Shown: positions 1 to 11,704 of the stretch, piece after piece
Layout of the letters: the number at the start of each line of letters is the position of its first letter
How positions within the stretch are numbered: position 1 is the first letter of the stretch
Assembly: GCA_960531495.1 (NCBI GenBank)
Contig: OY482860.1
Coordinates: 4,632,123 to 4,696,122, forward strand
Direction of reading: 5' to 3'
Length of the DNA: 64,000 nt
Origin: Zeus faber
Lineage: Eukaryota > Chordata > Actinopteri > Zeiformes > Zeidae
Notes under the pieces: model-generated
Told to the model about the DNA's origin: nothing
Seen by the model: the letters and a program-made list of their open reading frames with translations, nothing else
Database searches by the model: none
Position numbers and translations under genes: made by a program

Positions 1-434
1 AAATTAATTGTAGCAATTAAGTTCAGCAATAAAGTGTAGCAACAAACGAAAGTGACCAAAGAAGCACGAATCGAAACAAACTCCTCCAACCTCCTCCGCC
101 TATTTCCTCCACCCTCCACCTCCGCCAGCATCTTCCATTAGTCCAAGTCGTCTGATCTCCAAGGTAAATACACTTTATAAAACTAGTTTATTTCTTTACA
201 TTCTCTTTTATTATGTTTTATTGTGTTTTTAATACAATATTTGTTATTTATAAATACATTTTTCTTATTTAAAAAAACGTAACAAAAAAAAAATTGGGTG
301 GTTATTTTGGGGCTGGAACGGATTAATGGCATTTCAATAAATTTCAATGGGGAAATTTTGATTTGCTATACGAGCAGATTGAATTACGAACTCTGTAACG
401 GAACGAATTAAACTCGTAAGTCAAAGTACCACTG
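1..434. mobile_element. pogo/Tigger-like DNA transposon end, cut by window edge
   Basis: The right end, read on the - strand, begins CAGTGGTACTTTGACTTACG and continues with a CCCCATTGAAAT-type stretch, which is the pattern of vertebrate pogo/Tigger terminal sequence. A TA dinucleotide follows the end, as expected for a TA target site. The left part contains a Ser/Pro-rich stretch that could be the C-terminal tail of a decayed transposase, but no open frame survives. The other end lies outside the window. Confidence 0.6.
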
Positions 435-1704
435 TACTTTGAATATTAGCGGTTTAGTATAACATGTAATCATTTTCTTGTCATGTGGGGGTTAATAATT
501 AACAGTTACTCACTGGATTGACACTCTCTACTACCTGTACTTGCTTACTTCAGCAAAACTGCCATTTGCGTAAAAGTTGTATCTTCTCTTATCTTGACTG
601 TCACAGCGTAAATCAGGCCGGGTAAGGGTATCAATGTGATCTCTGAAGGATCTACTTTTTCGTGATCCTCTTGAGGAGAAAGAACATCTGTCCAAGTTTT
701 GGCCACTGAAATATCTCTCATTGTTTCATCCTTAGCTGGTTTCTAATTATTTCACTGCCGACAGTATGAAGTCATCGCCCCTCTGGAATAATTTTCATGT
801 TATGGAGAGAGCCGGGTGCTCTTAGCTGAGAAAGTGAGGATAAATAATGATTTTTTTTACTCCTGTCATTATCCTGCTGGAAACTGTCCATCATTACTCG
901 CTTCTGCAGAGATCTGAATGAGCATCTATGAGATTTGATAACGTTCCAGACACTGTAGATCAGTTAATGCCTTCGTGTGTGTGGCCTCTCATGAGGCCGT
1001 CAATTGGGTATGTTTGGGGATTTATTTTTATTTCACATTTGAAGCTGTGTGGTTAAATGTGAAAATCCACATCCTATAACATGCAACCATGCAGTTTTCC
1101 CATGTGATTTCTTTCTAAGGTATGAACAAAATAACTGTAAGGCTTGCATTGCATTGACCATGATGTTTCCTGATGCCCTCCACATCGATTAATTATTTGT
1201 CCTCTTTTTTGTTTTGAGTATTATAATTTTTTATAAATGTTGCTTTTATTTTAATGTCATTCAATTTTCAATTATACGTTAAAGATCATATAAATAAGCA
1301 AAGAAGACTGAAAGCTTGGAAATAAAAAATCCCAAAACATGATTGAAGTGCAATTAAAAAGAATGGATTCAAACCTGTACCCACTTTGCTCGATAGGACT
1401 CAAACCCAAAGTGAAACTCAGCAGGACTACTACTACACACTCAGGAATAACAATATAAAAACAAACTAAAAATTAAAGTTGCTTTTTACATCTAAAATTT
1501 TCCTCCCTTTCCTCCCACTTTCCTTTTGACTTATGTCATTGTCATTTTAAAACAGACTCATTATTGACAGAAAAGTAGTTGGCGATTGATTGGCTGATTG
1601 ATTACTGATTGATTTTAGAGAGTTAGTTACGTGGTTCCAAATGAAAGAAACCTAGTTGTGTTGTGTAGTATGCAATAAGAGATCCTACAGTGGAACCACT
1701 GCCG
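435..1704. other. unassigned AT-rich intergenic sequence
   Basis: No coding frame, RNA gene or recognisable repeat end was found. Small diverged repeats could be hidden here. Confidence 0.5.
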
Positions 1705-3282
1705 ATATGTGACCCACCGCAGACAAACCCGCATTGTTGCGAATTTCTAAAATTGCCAGGAGCAGCCAAATAAGTTGAAAAAACCTTTCTAGAAGGAAAA
1801 TTAGATTTGTAGACGTGTTCCTTTGTTGATTATTTTTTATCTCTCAACATATTTTCAAAACCAAGTTTGATTTATAAATAATAGAAAAATGTTAAACCGT
1901 GGAGTGAAATATTCCTGTTAGATTACATGGGGAAACACAGTTCACTTACCGAGATGCTGAAGCGCTGAACAATGCCGATACATTGTTTCCTTTATAGTGA
2001 CCGTCCATGTGAAGATTATTCCTCAATATTCCATGTGATGTGAAGTCACAACGTGAAAGCATTTTGATAGAGTTCAACCTTTAAATCGTACTACTTCTAC
2101 ACACACACACAAACATTATTGTGTAGGGGGCATATACCCATGTATACCAATGAAGAACTAATGCTGACGTCACTTCCGTAAACAAGACGCGGATCCTTCG
2201 GTGTCACTTGTCTCTGAAAACTTCAATCTCCATGTTGTTATGGATTATGAGAAGCGGGTGGTGATCTGACCAGTGCCATAGCTTCGAGTCAGTGTAAGCA
2301 GCGCATACTGGATTTCATTTTCCCCGATGATAGTCAGCTCTCTGACAGCGGTGCTGAATCTGATACCGGCGATATCCTAGTCTTGGAGAACATTTCAAAC
2401 GGCGGATTTCAACCTGAATGTGACGATGAAACAGAATATTTTCATGAATCACCGGAGGACACCGACGATATGCCCGTTGTTGTTACGACGGAAGAAGTTG
2501 ATGATGTGGTGAAGTCTGTTGAGGTTGGTGGTGCAGATTATGAACAAGAAGCAATGGACAAGATTCTCAAGTTTACCTGCAAATACAGCCAGGGTTAAGG
2601 TTAGGGTTGTAATAAGATAGGTTAGGGTAAGAAAATTATAAGAGGCAGCCGCAAATAGATCTCGGAGTATAGCTGGGGTAGGGTTGGGGTTAGCCCACAT
2701 AACTCCAAGAACTTTGAAGATATTTGGCATACACACATTTATATATTAAATGATACACCAAGGCTGATATACAGAGACTCATATTATTAAAAGACTCTAC
2801 ATTTTGTTGTGTTGTCTGCATTATTTAAACTCCTAAATAATTCCACTTTTATAAAAGATGTATATTCTTACTGTTAAATAAAAGCTTTTTTAAAAACAAA
2901 AGATCTTGTGTGTCGATGATGCTGTTCAACATTCCCTCAAAACACAAGAACAATGGAGAGATTGCCCCATTTAGGAAGCTGTCAAGTTCCCATTCAGCAG
3001 GGTGTCAAGTGGCCATGTGACAAGTAGCCATGTGGCTCTGTTGCTCCTCCAACCATTTGCATTCTGGGAGCTGGCTGAATTAAGCCAAATGTGGGGGAAA
3101 ACTTTGAAGGTGTTATCTCAGAAACACAGTTTGCCACACCATTGTCATTAACAAGTCATAGTTTTCAATATATTTGCTTGATTTGCACAAGTGACACCTT
3201 GTTTTTAAGCTCCGATTCTTCACTTTCAAATTATGTGAAAAAAAACACCAAATGTACTTAAAGTCTGCGGTGGGTCACATAT
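1705..3282. mobile_element. DNA transposon with perfect 20-bp terminal inverted repeats (copy A)
   Basis: The left end (1705-1724, core TGTGACCCACCGCAGAC) and right end (3263-3282, core GTCTGCGGTGGGTCACA) are exact reverse complements over 20 bp. The outer bases read ATAT on both sides, so the target duplication could be TA or ATAT; the sequence cannot separate these. Inside lies a short acidic reading frame that may be the start of a transposase. A second, shorter copy sits at 57630-58753 and shares both flanks but lacks the coding part. Superfamily uncertain: the acidic N-terminus recalls piggyBac-type transposases, but no TTAA site is seen. Confidence 0.75.
2338..2598 (+). pseudogene. Acidic transposase N-terminal fragment in copy A
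   Basis: An open stretch very rich in Asp and Glu (FPDDSQLSDSGAESD, then SPEDTDDM) ends at a TAA at 2596-2598. A short upstream Met frame near 2239 would join it only by a frameshift. No catalytic core of any transposase follows, and the sequence after the stop is non-coding. Acidic N-termini of this kind occur in piggyBac-like transposases, so this is plausibly the first part of a transposase left in a non-autonomous derivative. It could also be a short host-like frame with no function. It is absent from the sister copy at 57.6-58.8 kb. Confidence 0.4.
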
Positions 3283-3523
3283 TTTCATCACACAAAGCAT
3301 ATTTTTATATTTTTGGGGAATGAGACGTAGTTACTAGCCGTTCCACCACATTACCATAGTCATTCATCTGGAACAGCAGATAAACGGGCACAATAGAGAT
3401 TTAATCTCTTCTTAATTGGTTCTTCTGGTACCAAGGTAATCACTTTGGGAGTTCATTCCTTGGACTGGGCCTGGGGCTGGGGGACACACAGGACAGGTGA
3501 AAGACCAGAAAGGGAGTGGTTAG

Positions 3524-4093
3524 CTAAGGTCTCTTTGTGCCAAACTCTGACTCATAAGGACTGTTTTCCTCTGCCGAAAAAACAGTCCTTAATACAATCA
3601 TCCAGTGATCACCGAACAGGGAGTCTTTATCAAAACTGCTGTCCCACCCCAGCCCTTTGGGAGTGCTGAAGTTCTCCTGACACGCCACATATCCTTCCCC
3701 CAAGCTCTTTACTGGTGCAGGGAGCGACAGCCCACAGACACTCATACCTGAATGACAAGGCATCTTGTGGTCATCCTGTGGTCTGGTGTTCCACCTTGAA
3801 GTGATCCTGGAGTCCTGGAGTTCGTAGAACCATCTGGTCACCCTGGCATTACTGTCCTTGTTTAAGCACATTTGCACACTTAAGTGGTGCATGATCAGTC
3901 ACCAAGGTGACTGACTTGTGACCAACTTGTGACTAATATACATGATAGGATGTTCATCTCCATTGACCACTTCTGACAGGACTGGCCCTAGGCCTGGACT
4001 GGCCCTAGGCCAAAGGGCACTTAATGTCTGGGGCTGCCAGGACAGGTTCAGAACAAAAGGCTTCTCGCAAAGTGGTAAAGGGCATCTCTGCAT
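3524..4093 (-). pseudogene. Gypsy RNase H fragment
   Basis: The segment 4093-3899 carries a GLGPVLSEVVNGDEHPIMY stretch, the usual first part of Gypsy RNase H. The segment 3892-3750 continues with DSNARVTRWF, a motif near the RNase H C-terminus. A frameshift separates the two. Downstream sequence is consistent with the 3' untranslated end of the element and no second integrase follows, supporting the integrase-first arrangement. Confidence 0.65.
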
Positions 4094-4353
4094 CGTCTTT
4101 CCACTTCAAGTGTTAGGGCAGGCTGTTCAGGGTGAGATCATGCGAAGGGACAGCAATGTGGGGGATGAATAGGCAGTAGTAGCCTACCAAGCCCAAGAAG
4201 GTTCTCACCTGTCTCTCTGTGATGGGACCGGCCAGTCATCACAAATACTCAGGCTTCTCCAGCCCCCGCCAGCACTTTTTCAGGTTCGCCACTAGTCGTG
4301 TCTTCCTCAGTGCTCCCAGAACTGCTTTCAGCTGCTTCAGATGGGTGGTCCAG

Positions 4354-4700
4354 TCAGCTATGGGTCACGCTATCTAGGTAGCCTGCTGCGTAGTCCTTGT
4401 GGGGCGAGAGGATTTTATCCACCATGCGCTGGAACTTCGCAAGGGACCCATGGACCCCAAAGGGGAGCACTTGACACTGGCAGACGCTATTGGGGGTGGA
4501 GAATGTCATCTTCTCCTTGGCCTGCTCAGTGAGGGGTACCTGCCAGTCCACCTTTGTTAAAGGTCCAGGGTGCTCGATCAACACATCCACTCTAGGCTTT
4601 GGGTAGGGATCAAACCTCATTCAGCTTGCTGAAGTCATTACAGAACCGTAGGGTCCCATCTGGTTTTGGACCAGGCTCTGTGGGACACCTAAAGCACTTT
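4354..4700 (-). pseudogene. Gypsy reverse transcriptase fragment
   Basis: Motifs typical of Gypsy RT are visible in order: DPYPKPRVD, VDWQVPLTEQAKEK, VLPFGVHG and FQRMVDKIL. The catalytic YxDD box reads YLDS, so one metal-binding Asp is lost. The N-terminal part is cut by an internal deletion soon after an ADVFSDQPGRT-like stretch. The frame is broken at several points. Confidence 0.75.
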
Positions 4701-5279
4701 CATCTCGATCATCTTTTGGACCTCTGTGACAGTGACTGTTGTTCTCCCAGGCTGGTCAGAAAACACATCTGCAATCCTCATCAGTATCAGCACAGGGGGC
4801 AAGTACGGTCAGGGTTAAGGCACTTTTTCAGTACATTGACATGATAGATCTGGTGGCCTTTATGCCAGTTTGGCTGCCTTACCAGGTAGTTAACGTGACC
4901 TGTCCTGCTTATGATTGCATAGGGACTACGTAGGGATTGCATTTGGCAAAACTGTCATTGGTGGGACTGGAACTAATACCTTTTCTCCTGGATGCCACTT
5001 TGGCTCCCGTGTTGTAGACACATGTTTGGGAGTCCTGTGCCTTCCTCATTTGCTCTTGTACAACTGGCGAGACCTGGGCCATCTGGTGCTGCATTTGCTC
5101 CATATGCTCCATATCTTCTCAACAGCAGAGTGGTGAGGATAGTGTTTTTCCTCCCAAGCCTCCTCGCCAGGTCCAGCATTCATCTGTGTCTCCATAGTGG
5201 AGCTTGAATGGGGAGAACCCTATAGAGCTCTGGGGCACTCAAGCAACTGATCCAACTATTTCCCATCAATATTGATTCA

Positions 5280-5460
5280 TTTATGCAATATCGACTTCAG
5301 GGTTTGACTAAACATTTCAACCAGACCACCTGTCTGTGGGCAATAGGTGGCTGTACGTAGCTGTCTCACCTTGAGCCTTATGCACATCTCTGCCATTACC
5401 TTTGACATGAAGTAGGAGTCCTGGTCTGTCAAGATCTCTTCTGCTAAGCGAAGCGTGAGG
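5280..5460 (-). pseudogene. Gypsy integrase core fragment
   Basis: Translation gives an ILTDQ motif followed, 35 residues after its Asp, by the Glu of a GGLVE motif. This is the D(35)E spacing of retroviral-type integrases. In intact relatives the second motif usually reads DGLVERF, so the metal-binding region is altered. The reading continues into a linker containing the MAQVSPVV and VYNTGA stretches at 5112-4909 that normally follows the integrase core. Stops and frameshifts show that it is not functional. Confidence 0.7.
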
Positions 5461-5530
5461 GGATGGCCTCAGGAATCCAGCAAGACCAGGATGAAGGCCT
5501 CTTGACACCTGGCCAGTAGAACCAAGCCAA

Positions 5531-6232
5531 CACCTGCTATTTATAATTTATATTTTGCCTGCATTCTCCACCATATGTGGCACCCACGGCTGCAATTGGC
5601 TCTTCTGAATTTGGAAATTAAAATCGCCAGAGAAAGTCTTCAGTTTAAACCAAGGTTGGCCTGTCTTATTTTGCAAAAAAAACGAATAAAACAATCAAAT
5701 CAACTGAGGTTCATTCTGAACCAGGGTCATATTTTATGAACTATATATAAACTATTCCCACGAACAAAGCAGCTGGGAATGATAATAGTAATTAGCAATG
5801 ACGTTCCCCAAATGTACACTACCTGCTAACTTGCACTGTCCATGGTCCTGCTGTCCCTCGCTAGCGCTTTGATAGTGCTGAGGTTCTCCTGGCACTCCAC
5901 AGTATGTAGGATAAAAATAAAAATAAATCCACCACCCGAATGTGCTGTCTGGGTTATAGAGATGTAGCTTCATGTTTCCATTCAATTTATCGCCCTCTTA
6001 ATATCAGGAGATCCCCATTTGCCATCCCCAGAAGATGCCTGTCGTGGCGGCCCAGCAGCCCCAAGCAGCGGGATAAATACTACACTTTCATTTCCAGTCA
6101 CCGTCAGCGCTCAGCTTGGGATTTACAGCTCCTCGTAACATATGAAAGGGGAAGAGACGGCATTAGGTTCCTGTTTTTCTCTCTCGTCAACCATTAAAAC
6201 CACATGCCCAAGTTCTGTCGACTCTGTGGCCA
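5531..6232. other. Probable Gypsy flank or LTR-derived sequence
   Basis: A segment near 5866-5905 resembles 3658-3700 (both contain GTGCTGA, GTTCTCCTG and CCACA blocks), so this may hold LTR or 3' end sequence of the adjacent Gypsy relic or a second copy. No reading frame is convincing. Confidence 0.35.
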
Positions 6233-6290
6233 CCTGAGGGGATCCCAGCCCGACAAACAGGACTGTTTGTCGGGCTGGGATCCCCTCAGG
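6233..6290. repeat. Perfect 28-bp inverted repeat with 2-nt spacer
   Basis: Arm 6233-6260 begins CCTGAGGGGATCCC and arm 6263-6290 ends GGGATCCCCTCAGG. All 28 positions pair, with GA between. The arms are GC-rich and undiverged, unlike the decayed surroundings. Confidence 0.9.
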
Positions 6291-8688
6291 TTGCAAGATA
6301 CAACTGTTTATCCGTAATGCTCACATTATATTTATATATTTATTACACTGAGGCTCTGTGGAATACTTAAATCAGATTGGTCAATTATGGCAATCAGTGG
6401 TGGGTTATTTCTGACCACAGATCTGTTGATAATGACCGTAGCCACGGGCAACCACTTAAGGCAGATTTGTGGTCACACATCAAAACACCACCTTAGCTAC
6501 ACAGGAGATACTTCCAGTCCTTGCCTTCGACATAGAGACCACCATCAGTGGTTATGTGAGCCTCTCCAAAAATCACATCTCAAAAAGTATGCGAAGGGCA
6601 ACACAGCGCTTCAAATGCTGTGATTGGCTCGCTTGCTTTGGGCCCTGTACATATTTCCACCATGCAGGGGGTGCTGCCAGTAGGGATGGAGCCAAATCCG
6701 AATCCTGTATTCAGCAAAACACAAATAGTGGGTTTTTTTTGTCAAATATTTATGTCATACAAATATTTTCAAAGTGACTTGTTTTCGGGTGGAACTTACC
6801 ATAAACCAGGTAGACCGTGGAAAATCCCCAGAGCTTCCCTCGTTTCTAGTGTTCTCACGCTCCTGTCCCAGGCAGTTGGACTTAGAGGGAGGTTTAGTTC
6901 TTGGCATACGGTACTTCAGAGAGACCAGTTTTTATTTGTAAATATTTTTTTGATTGCTTATATTCTGTTTGTCCAGGGTCCTCCAATTATTATCATTTTA
7001 TGGTTTAGTTTATTGATTTGAGTGTGGATTAGAAACCGAATTAAAACCGATTAAAAATGTTCATAATTATTATAATAGTTTATTGAAGAACACTAATAGT
7101 TACACTTTAAAATCCTAAAATTAGGAGTGTGATAAAATATAATAAAAATAATTTTGATGCCTCAACAAGCACAGATACAAATACAGGGCTCTCTGCACAT
7201 TCCAGCAGGCTTCTGGTAGCATCTGCCGTCAGTGCAGCAGAACTACAAACAGCTCACCAACAACGTAGACACAACCATAGGAATGCCGACGTCCTGAGCG
7301 CTGGGTTATCTGCCGGGTTTCTGTGACCTGCTAATGCTATCAAATAGTTAAATAGTTGAGAATAGTAGAATGTTGCTGTGCTGTGTTGCTGTGTTTTAAG
7401 TGGAAGCTCTTGAAGTAGGCGTACTAGTTTTTAAGAATTTAAAACCACTATGTTCTGTCAATGTACTCAATTGTGACACTAAAAAGATTTTAAATTAATA
7501 GTCGGTCGAAATTGAAACACCAATATTTTCTACCATCCAGTCCTGTTTCTGAAGTTTCTGTAGAACCACCACCAATCCCCCTTTTTGGAGGACTCTTACC
7601 ATGTTTTGGTCTATAAACAACTAATCACTACTCCAAGAGGGGAAGAATCACCACAGGCAAAACAAATAAACATAGAACCAAACAACAACATGTACACAGA
7701 AAAACAAAGACATAGAAACAAACAACAACATATATATGGAAAAACATAAACATCAGACGACAACATGTTTTGAAAAAACAGAGTAAATTAAGTCCAGGAA
7801 AACTGGAACAGTAATTGGGCACGTGGTCTCTTCCTGTCATAGTTATGGCAGTAAATGAGGGCGAAAAGGCGGAGGGATGTAACCAGGAGGGTGTTGGGGA
7901 TGTGTTCAATTATAATAATCCTCTGTTCAAAGCAAGTGCCGGTGGTCAGTGTGTGCCTGGGACGGAGCCGCCTGTATGTGTTTGTGTGCATGTGTGAAGT
8001 TTCCACCAGTGGGTGTACGGGACTTGTCCCAATTGGCTCTGAAGTATCAGGTCGGTATTATATCATAGCGCCTCCAAGCAGCGGAAAAGGCTCTGAAGCC
8101 GTACAGACACCCCACGTGCATGAGGAGACCCTGAGGTGCACACATACAACCCACCCCAAGAAATAGCGCTGCGGACACCAGGCATGGACCCAGGTCCCGC
8201 GCCGACAGACCAACACCCTGCCCAAACCACCCACTTTACACAAACCTTTCCAACTCTCATCTGTAGTTGGCGCTAGTGAGCAAGTCAAGTACCTTGTCAC
8301 TTAAATTTCAAAGGTCAGCTCATGAATATTAATTAGGGTATAACTAACTAAATATTAAGTACAGCTATATCAACCATAATAAACATAAGAAATGTAAACT
8401 ACAAACAATAAAATCAGTTTTTTAAACGTTTGTCATCATAAAAAGTGGTTTATGATTTCAGTCCTTCTCCAATGCACCAAGAGAAAACAAAAAAAATAAT
8501 TTAAAATGTGGAGGTGGAAGTGGAGGTGGAACTCTGGTGGAGTTCTGGTCAAACTCAGGTGTGTTGGTGGACTTTCCGTCTGTGCACCGTGATAACTTTC
8601 ATTTGAAACAGGTGTAGAAATTCCCACAATTTTGATTAACGTACACCTGACTTTGTCTCATTATTTTTGTTTGCTATTGCTATTGTCT
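6291..8688. other. Unassigned repeat-like intergenic sequence
   Basis: No host exon is recognised. Short open frames (for example 6620-7021 and 7855-8166) match no family known to me and show no start context or splice partner. The GC-richer stretch 8100-8240 is probably a repeat fragment. Confidence 0.4.
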
Positions 8689-8790
8689 GTGTGTGTGTGT
8701 GTGTGTGTGTGCGTGCGTGCGTGTGTGCGTGCGTGTGGGTGTGACTGTGAGTGAGAGTGTGGGTGTGGGTCTGGGTGTAAGTGTGTGTTG
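8689..8790. repeat. TG-rich microsatellite
   Basis: A TG run passes into interrupted TGCG and TGGG variants. Confidence 0.9.
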
Positions 8791-9178
8791 TGAAATGAGC
8801 TCTGCTCCGTGATGCTGCACATCTGGTGTGGCAGCACGGTAAAGGGTAGATTCTGGCATCAGTGTCCTATTTCCAGTCACATCTCACAAACTCTTTCTGA
8901 CAGGTAAGCAAACAAAAAGCCTTATACAGCGTCACTTGTTGTTATTAAAGGATTTACATTTGCGTTTACATTTTACCTTCAGTGATCAGACACTTTGAAC
9001 AAAAGAATAAAAACATACATGAGAGGCTAGAAACAATCAAAACATACATTGACCATTGGAGCAACATAGAGGGCATTCCCTGAAGGTTTCTTAAACCTAA
9101 AGTGAGGCTAAATTCCGCTAGTCTGACTAACTTCCAGTATAAGAGGATTCCTAAGATCCCATGAGAAAAGATAGCGTC

Positions 9179-9191
9179 TATATATATATAT

Positions 9192-9270
<79 letters not shown>

Positions 9271-9308
9271 GTGTATATACTGTATATACACACATACATA
9301 CATACAGA
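9179..9308. repeat. TA/CA compound microsatellite
   Basis: Alternating TA and CA runs, ending in an ACAT-type tetranucleotide stretch. Confidence 0.9.
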
Positions 9309-10740
9309 CACCTATAACCACTAATATTGTGTTGGTTCCTCTCGTGCAGGGGTCAGGAACCTTTTTGGCTGGGAGAGCCATAAAAGCCAAATATTTCTAA
9401 ATGTATTTCCTTGTGAGCCATATAATATTTACTAAAATTGAATGCAACTTAACGCGTGCATTATTTAAGTAAGACATACATTTTTAAGATAAAACACATC
9501 TCTGAGTACTTAAAAAAGCGCTATATATAATATATATCTCTTTATTCTTCTTAATAATATTGTTGTAATACTGTAGCTTACCAATAATAAATTAAATAGT
9601 TTTTACTATTAATGCAACTTCTGGTGCTGCATGGTTTTGCTGATGGTCTTGTAGTCTGGTTCATAGGTAGTGAGGTTAAGGTTCATGCTGCGTTGAGGCT
9701 TCCATCAGTTAAACATGAGCGTAGGTTGCTCTAAATGTTTCTCAGAAGCGAGAAAGAATGCTCACATGCGTATGTAGAGCCAAACATGGTCAATGCGGCT
9801 ATACTCACACGCTGCATTGTGTGGAATGTGACGGGAAGCTCGTTTCAACTTTTAAGAACCAGCTGGTCTTCAGGTTGAAGTTTTTTTCATTTCTGTCCAC
9901 TTGTGTTCACTTGCCAGCTCTGATCGCTGTCACGCAAGTCTTTCCAACTCTCCATTCAGTGACTTGAACTTACTCACCCACATGTCTGAAGGATTCAGGT
10001 CAGCAACCTCCAGCTCAAAGTCTCTGATGCAGATCTCTGGGATGCATGTTAGGGTTGGCTTTGTCCCTTTCACACTCGTCTGCATGAGTGATGAATTTAA
10101 AAAGAATAGAGCGTTCACAAAATTCTCTAAAACGTGCTTTGAATGACAGCAGGAGATTGGGTGTGAAGCCAGCTAGCTGCTGGAGATCAAAATGTTGAGT
10201 GGGGGCACTTGCTAAGCACGCATTTCAACATTTTCGCAGTTTTTCAAAGTGCAGAAGATGGCCTGTTTCAATGTCCCTGATAAAGAGTTCCAGCTTGCTT
10301 TCAAATGCAAAGACTGCCTGTTGAGGGGATAAGACTGTGATTCCAATGCCTTACATTTTCACATTGAGTTGGTTGAGATGTCCAGTTATGTCCACGAGAT
10401 AGTGAAGCTGCAGAAGCCACGCGGTGTTAGCTAGCTCAGGATGCTCGACGCCTTTCAATTCGAGAAAAGTCCGGATTTCACTCAGGCAAGCCGCAAAACG
10501 GCTGAGCACCTTCCCCCTTGACAACCAATGCACATTGCTGTGTAAATGGAGACCGGGATAATTATTCCCAACTTCATCCAACAGTGCTTTAAACTGGTGA
10601 TCATTTAAAACTCGGGCAACGATAAAGTTGACCACTTCAATGACCAGCGACATCACCTCACCAAGCTGCTCGCCACATGTTTGAGCACAAAGCGCCTCCT
10701 GGTGCAGAATGCAATGAAAACTTAGGATGGGCCTATTTTC

Positions 10741-11704
10741 CTGGGACCTCGGAGTCCACATCACAGAGGACTTAACATGGACTGTACAACAGACACTCTG
10801 GTGAGAAAGGCGAGACAGCGTCTTTACCACCTCAGGCAGCTGAGGAAATTCCTGGTCTCGGTGAGGATCCTCAAGTCCTTCTACTGTGGAGCAGTGGAGA
10901 GCATCCTGACAGGCAACATCACTGCCTGGTTTGGGAACTGTACTGCCCAGGACAGGCGGGCCCTGCAGAGGGTGGTGCGTTAAGCTGAACGTACCACTGG
11001 AACTACACTCCCCTCCCTGCAGGACTTATACACCAGCAGGTGTAGTAGCAGAGCCCGCAGGATCATGAAGGATCCTCATCACCCCAACAACGGACTGTTC
11101 CAGCTGCTGCGGTCGGGCAAGCGCCTCAGCAGTCACACAGCGAGAACAGAGAGACTGAGACAGAGTTTTTTCCCGCAAGCCACAAGAACTGTCAATGCTG
11201 ACCTCACCAGGGGTCCTCACTGAGCCACACACATAGGCTCCACTACCTTACTGTACTGTATGTAGCGTACTGTACCGCATACTGTGTCATTGTTCAGGGT
11301 TGTTCAGTGATGCCGTATTGCTGCGCCGTACTGTTGTATACTGTGCTGTATTATCCCACGAACATTGCCATCATTCACATGCCACTCTAATGCACATATC
11401 TGTATATACATAATTGCCTATTCCATATACATAAGCATATTCCCTTTATCTATTTTATTTTATTTTATTTTATTTTATTTTATTTTATTTTATTCTATAT
11501 ATTTGTATTTTATTCTATAAGTATAATTCGACTTACTGTATTACATTTTAGGAATCAGTTAGTTGGTCTATTAGAAAGAAATTTTTCCCTAGGACATATT
11601 GTGTGTTATCACCGGGTGCGTTGCATTACATTTCACTGCATATATGTATGAAAGTATGTATATGTAAGTGACGAATAAACCTCTTGAATCTTGAATCTTG
11701 AATC
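10741..11704 (+). mobile_element. 5'-truncated L2-like LINE inserted in the hAT gene
   Basis: The left part encodes the end of an L2-type reverse transcriptase ORF: ITEDLTWT, ARQRLYHLRQLRKF and SILTGNITAWFGN are visible, with frameshifts. The 3' end carries a TTTTA tract, a GACGAATAAA block and a CTTGAATC repeat typical of fish L2 tails. A TTTTC sequence borders both sides (10736-10740 and 11705-11709), a possible short target duplication. The hAT protein reads through when this block is removed, so the L2 came later. Confidence 0.75.
11451..11495. repeat. TTTTA pentanucleotide repeat
   Basis: About nine TTTTA units within the L2 3' region. Confidence 0.9.

Larger units (their letters stand above)
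3430..5530 (-). mobile_element. Ty3/Gypsy retrotransposon pol relic with integrase upstream of RT
   Basis: Read on the - strand, the order is integrase core (about 5460-5280), integrase C-terminal linker (5180-4909), reverse transcriptase (about 4700-4354), RNase H (4093-3899), then the RNase H tail (3892-3750). Ordinary Gypsy elements have RT-RH-IN. The integrase-first order is that of the Gmr1-type Gypsy elements of fish and other deuterostomes. The frame is broken by many stops and small deletions, including one in the RT N-terminus. No intact LTR pair was found, although a short match between about 3658-3700 and 5866-5905 may mark LTR or 3' end sequence. Confidence 0.75.
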
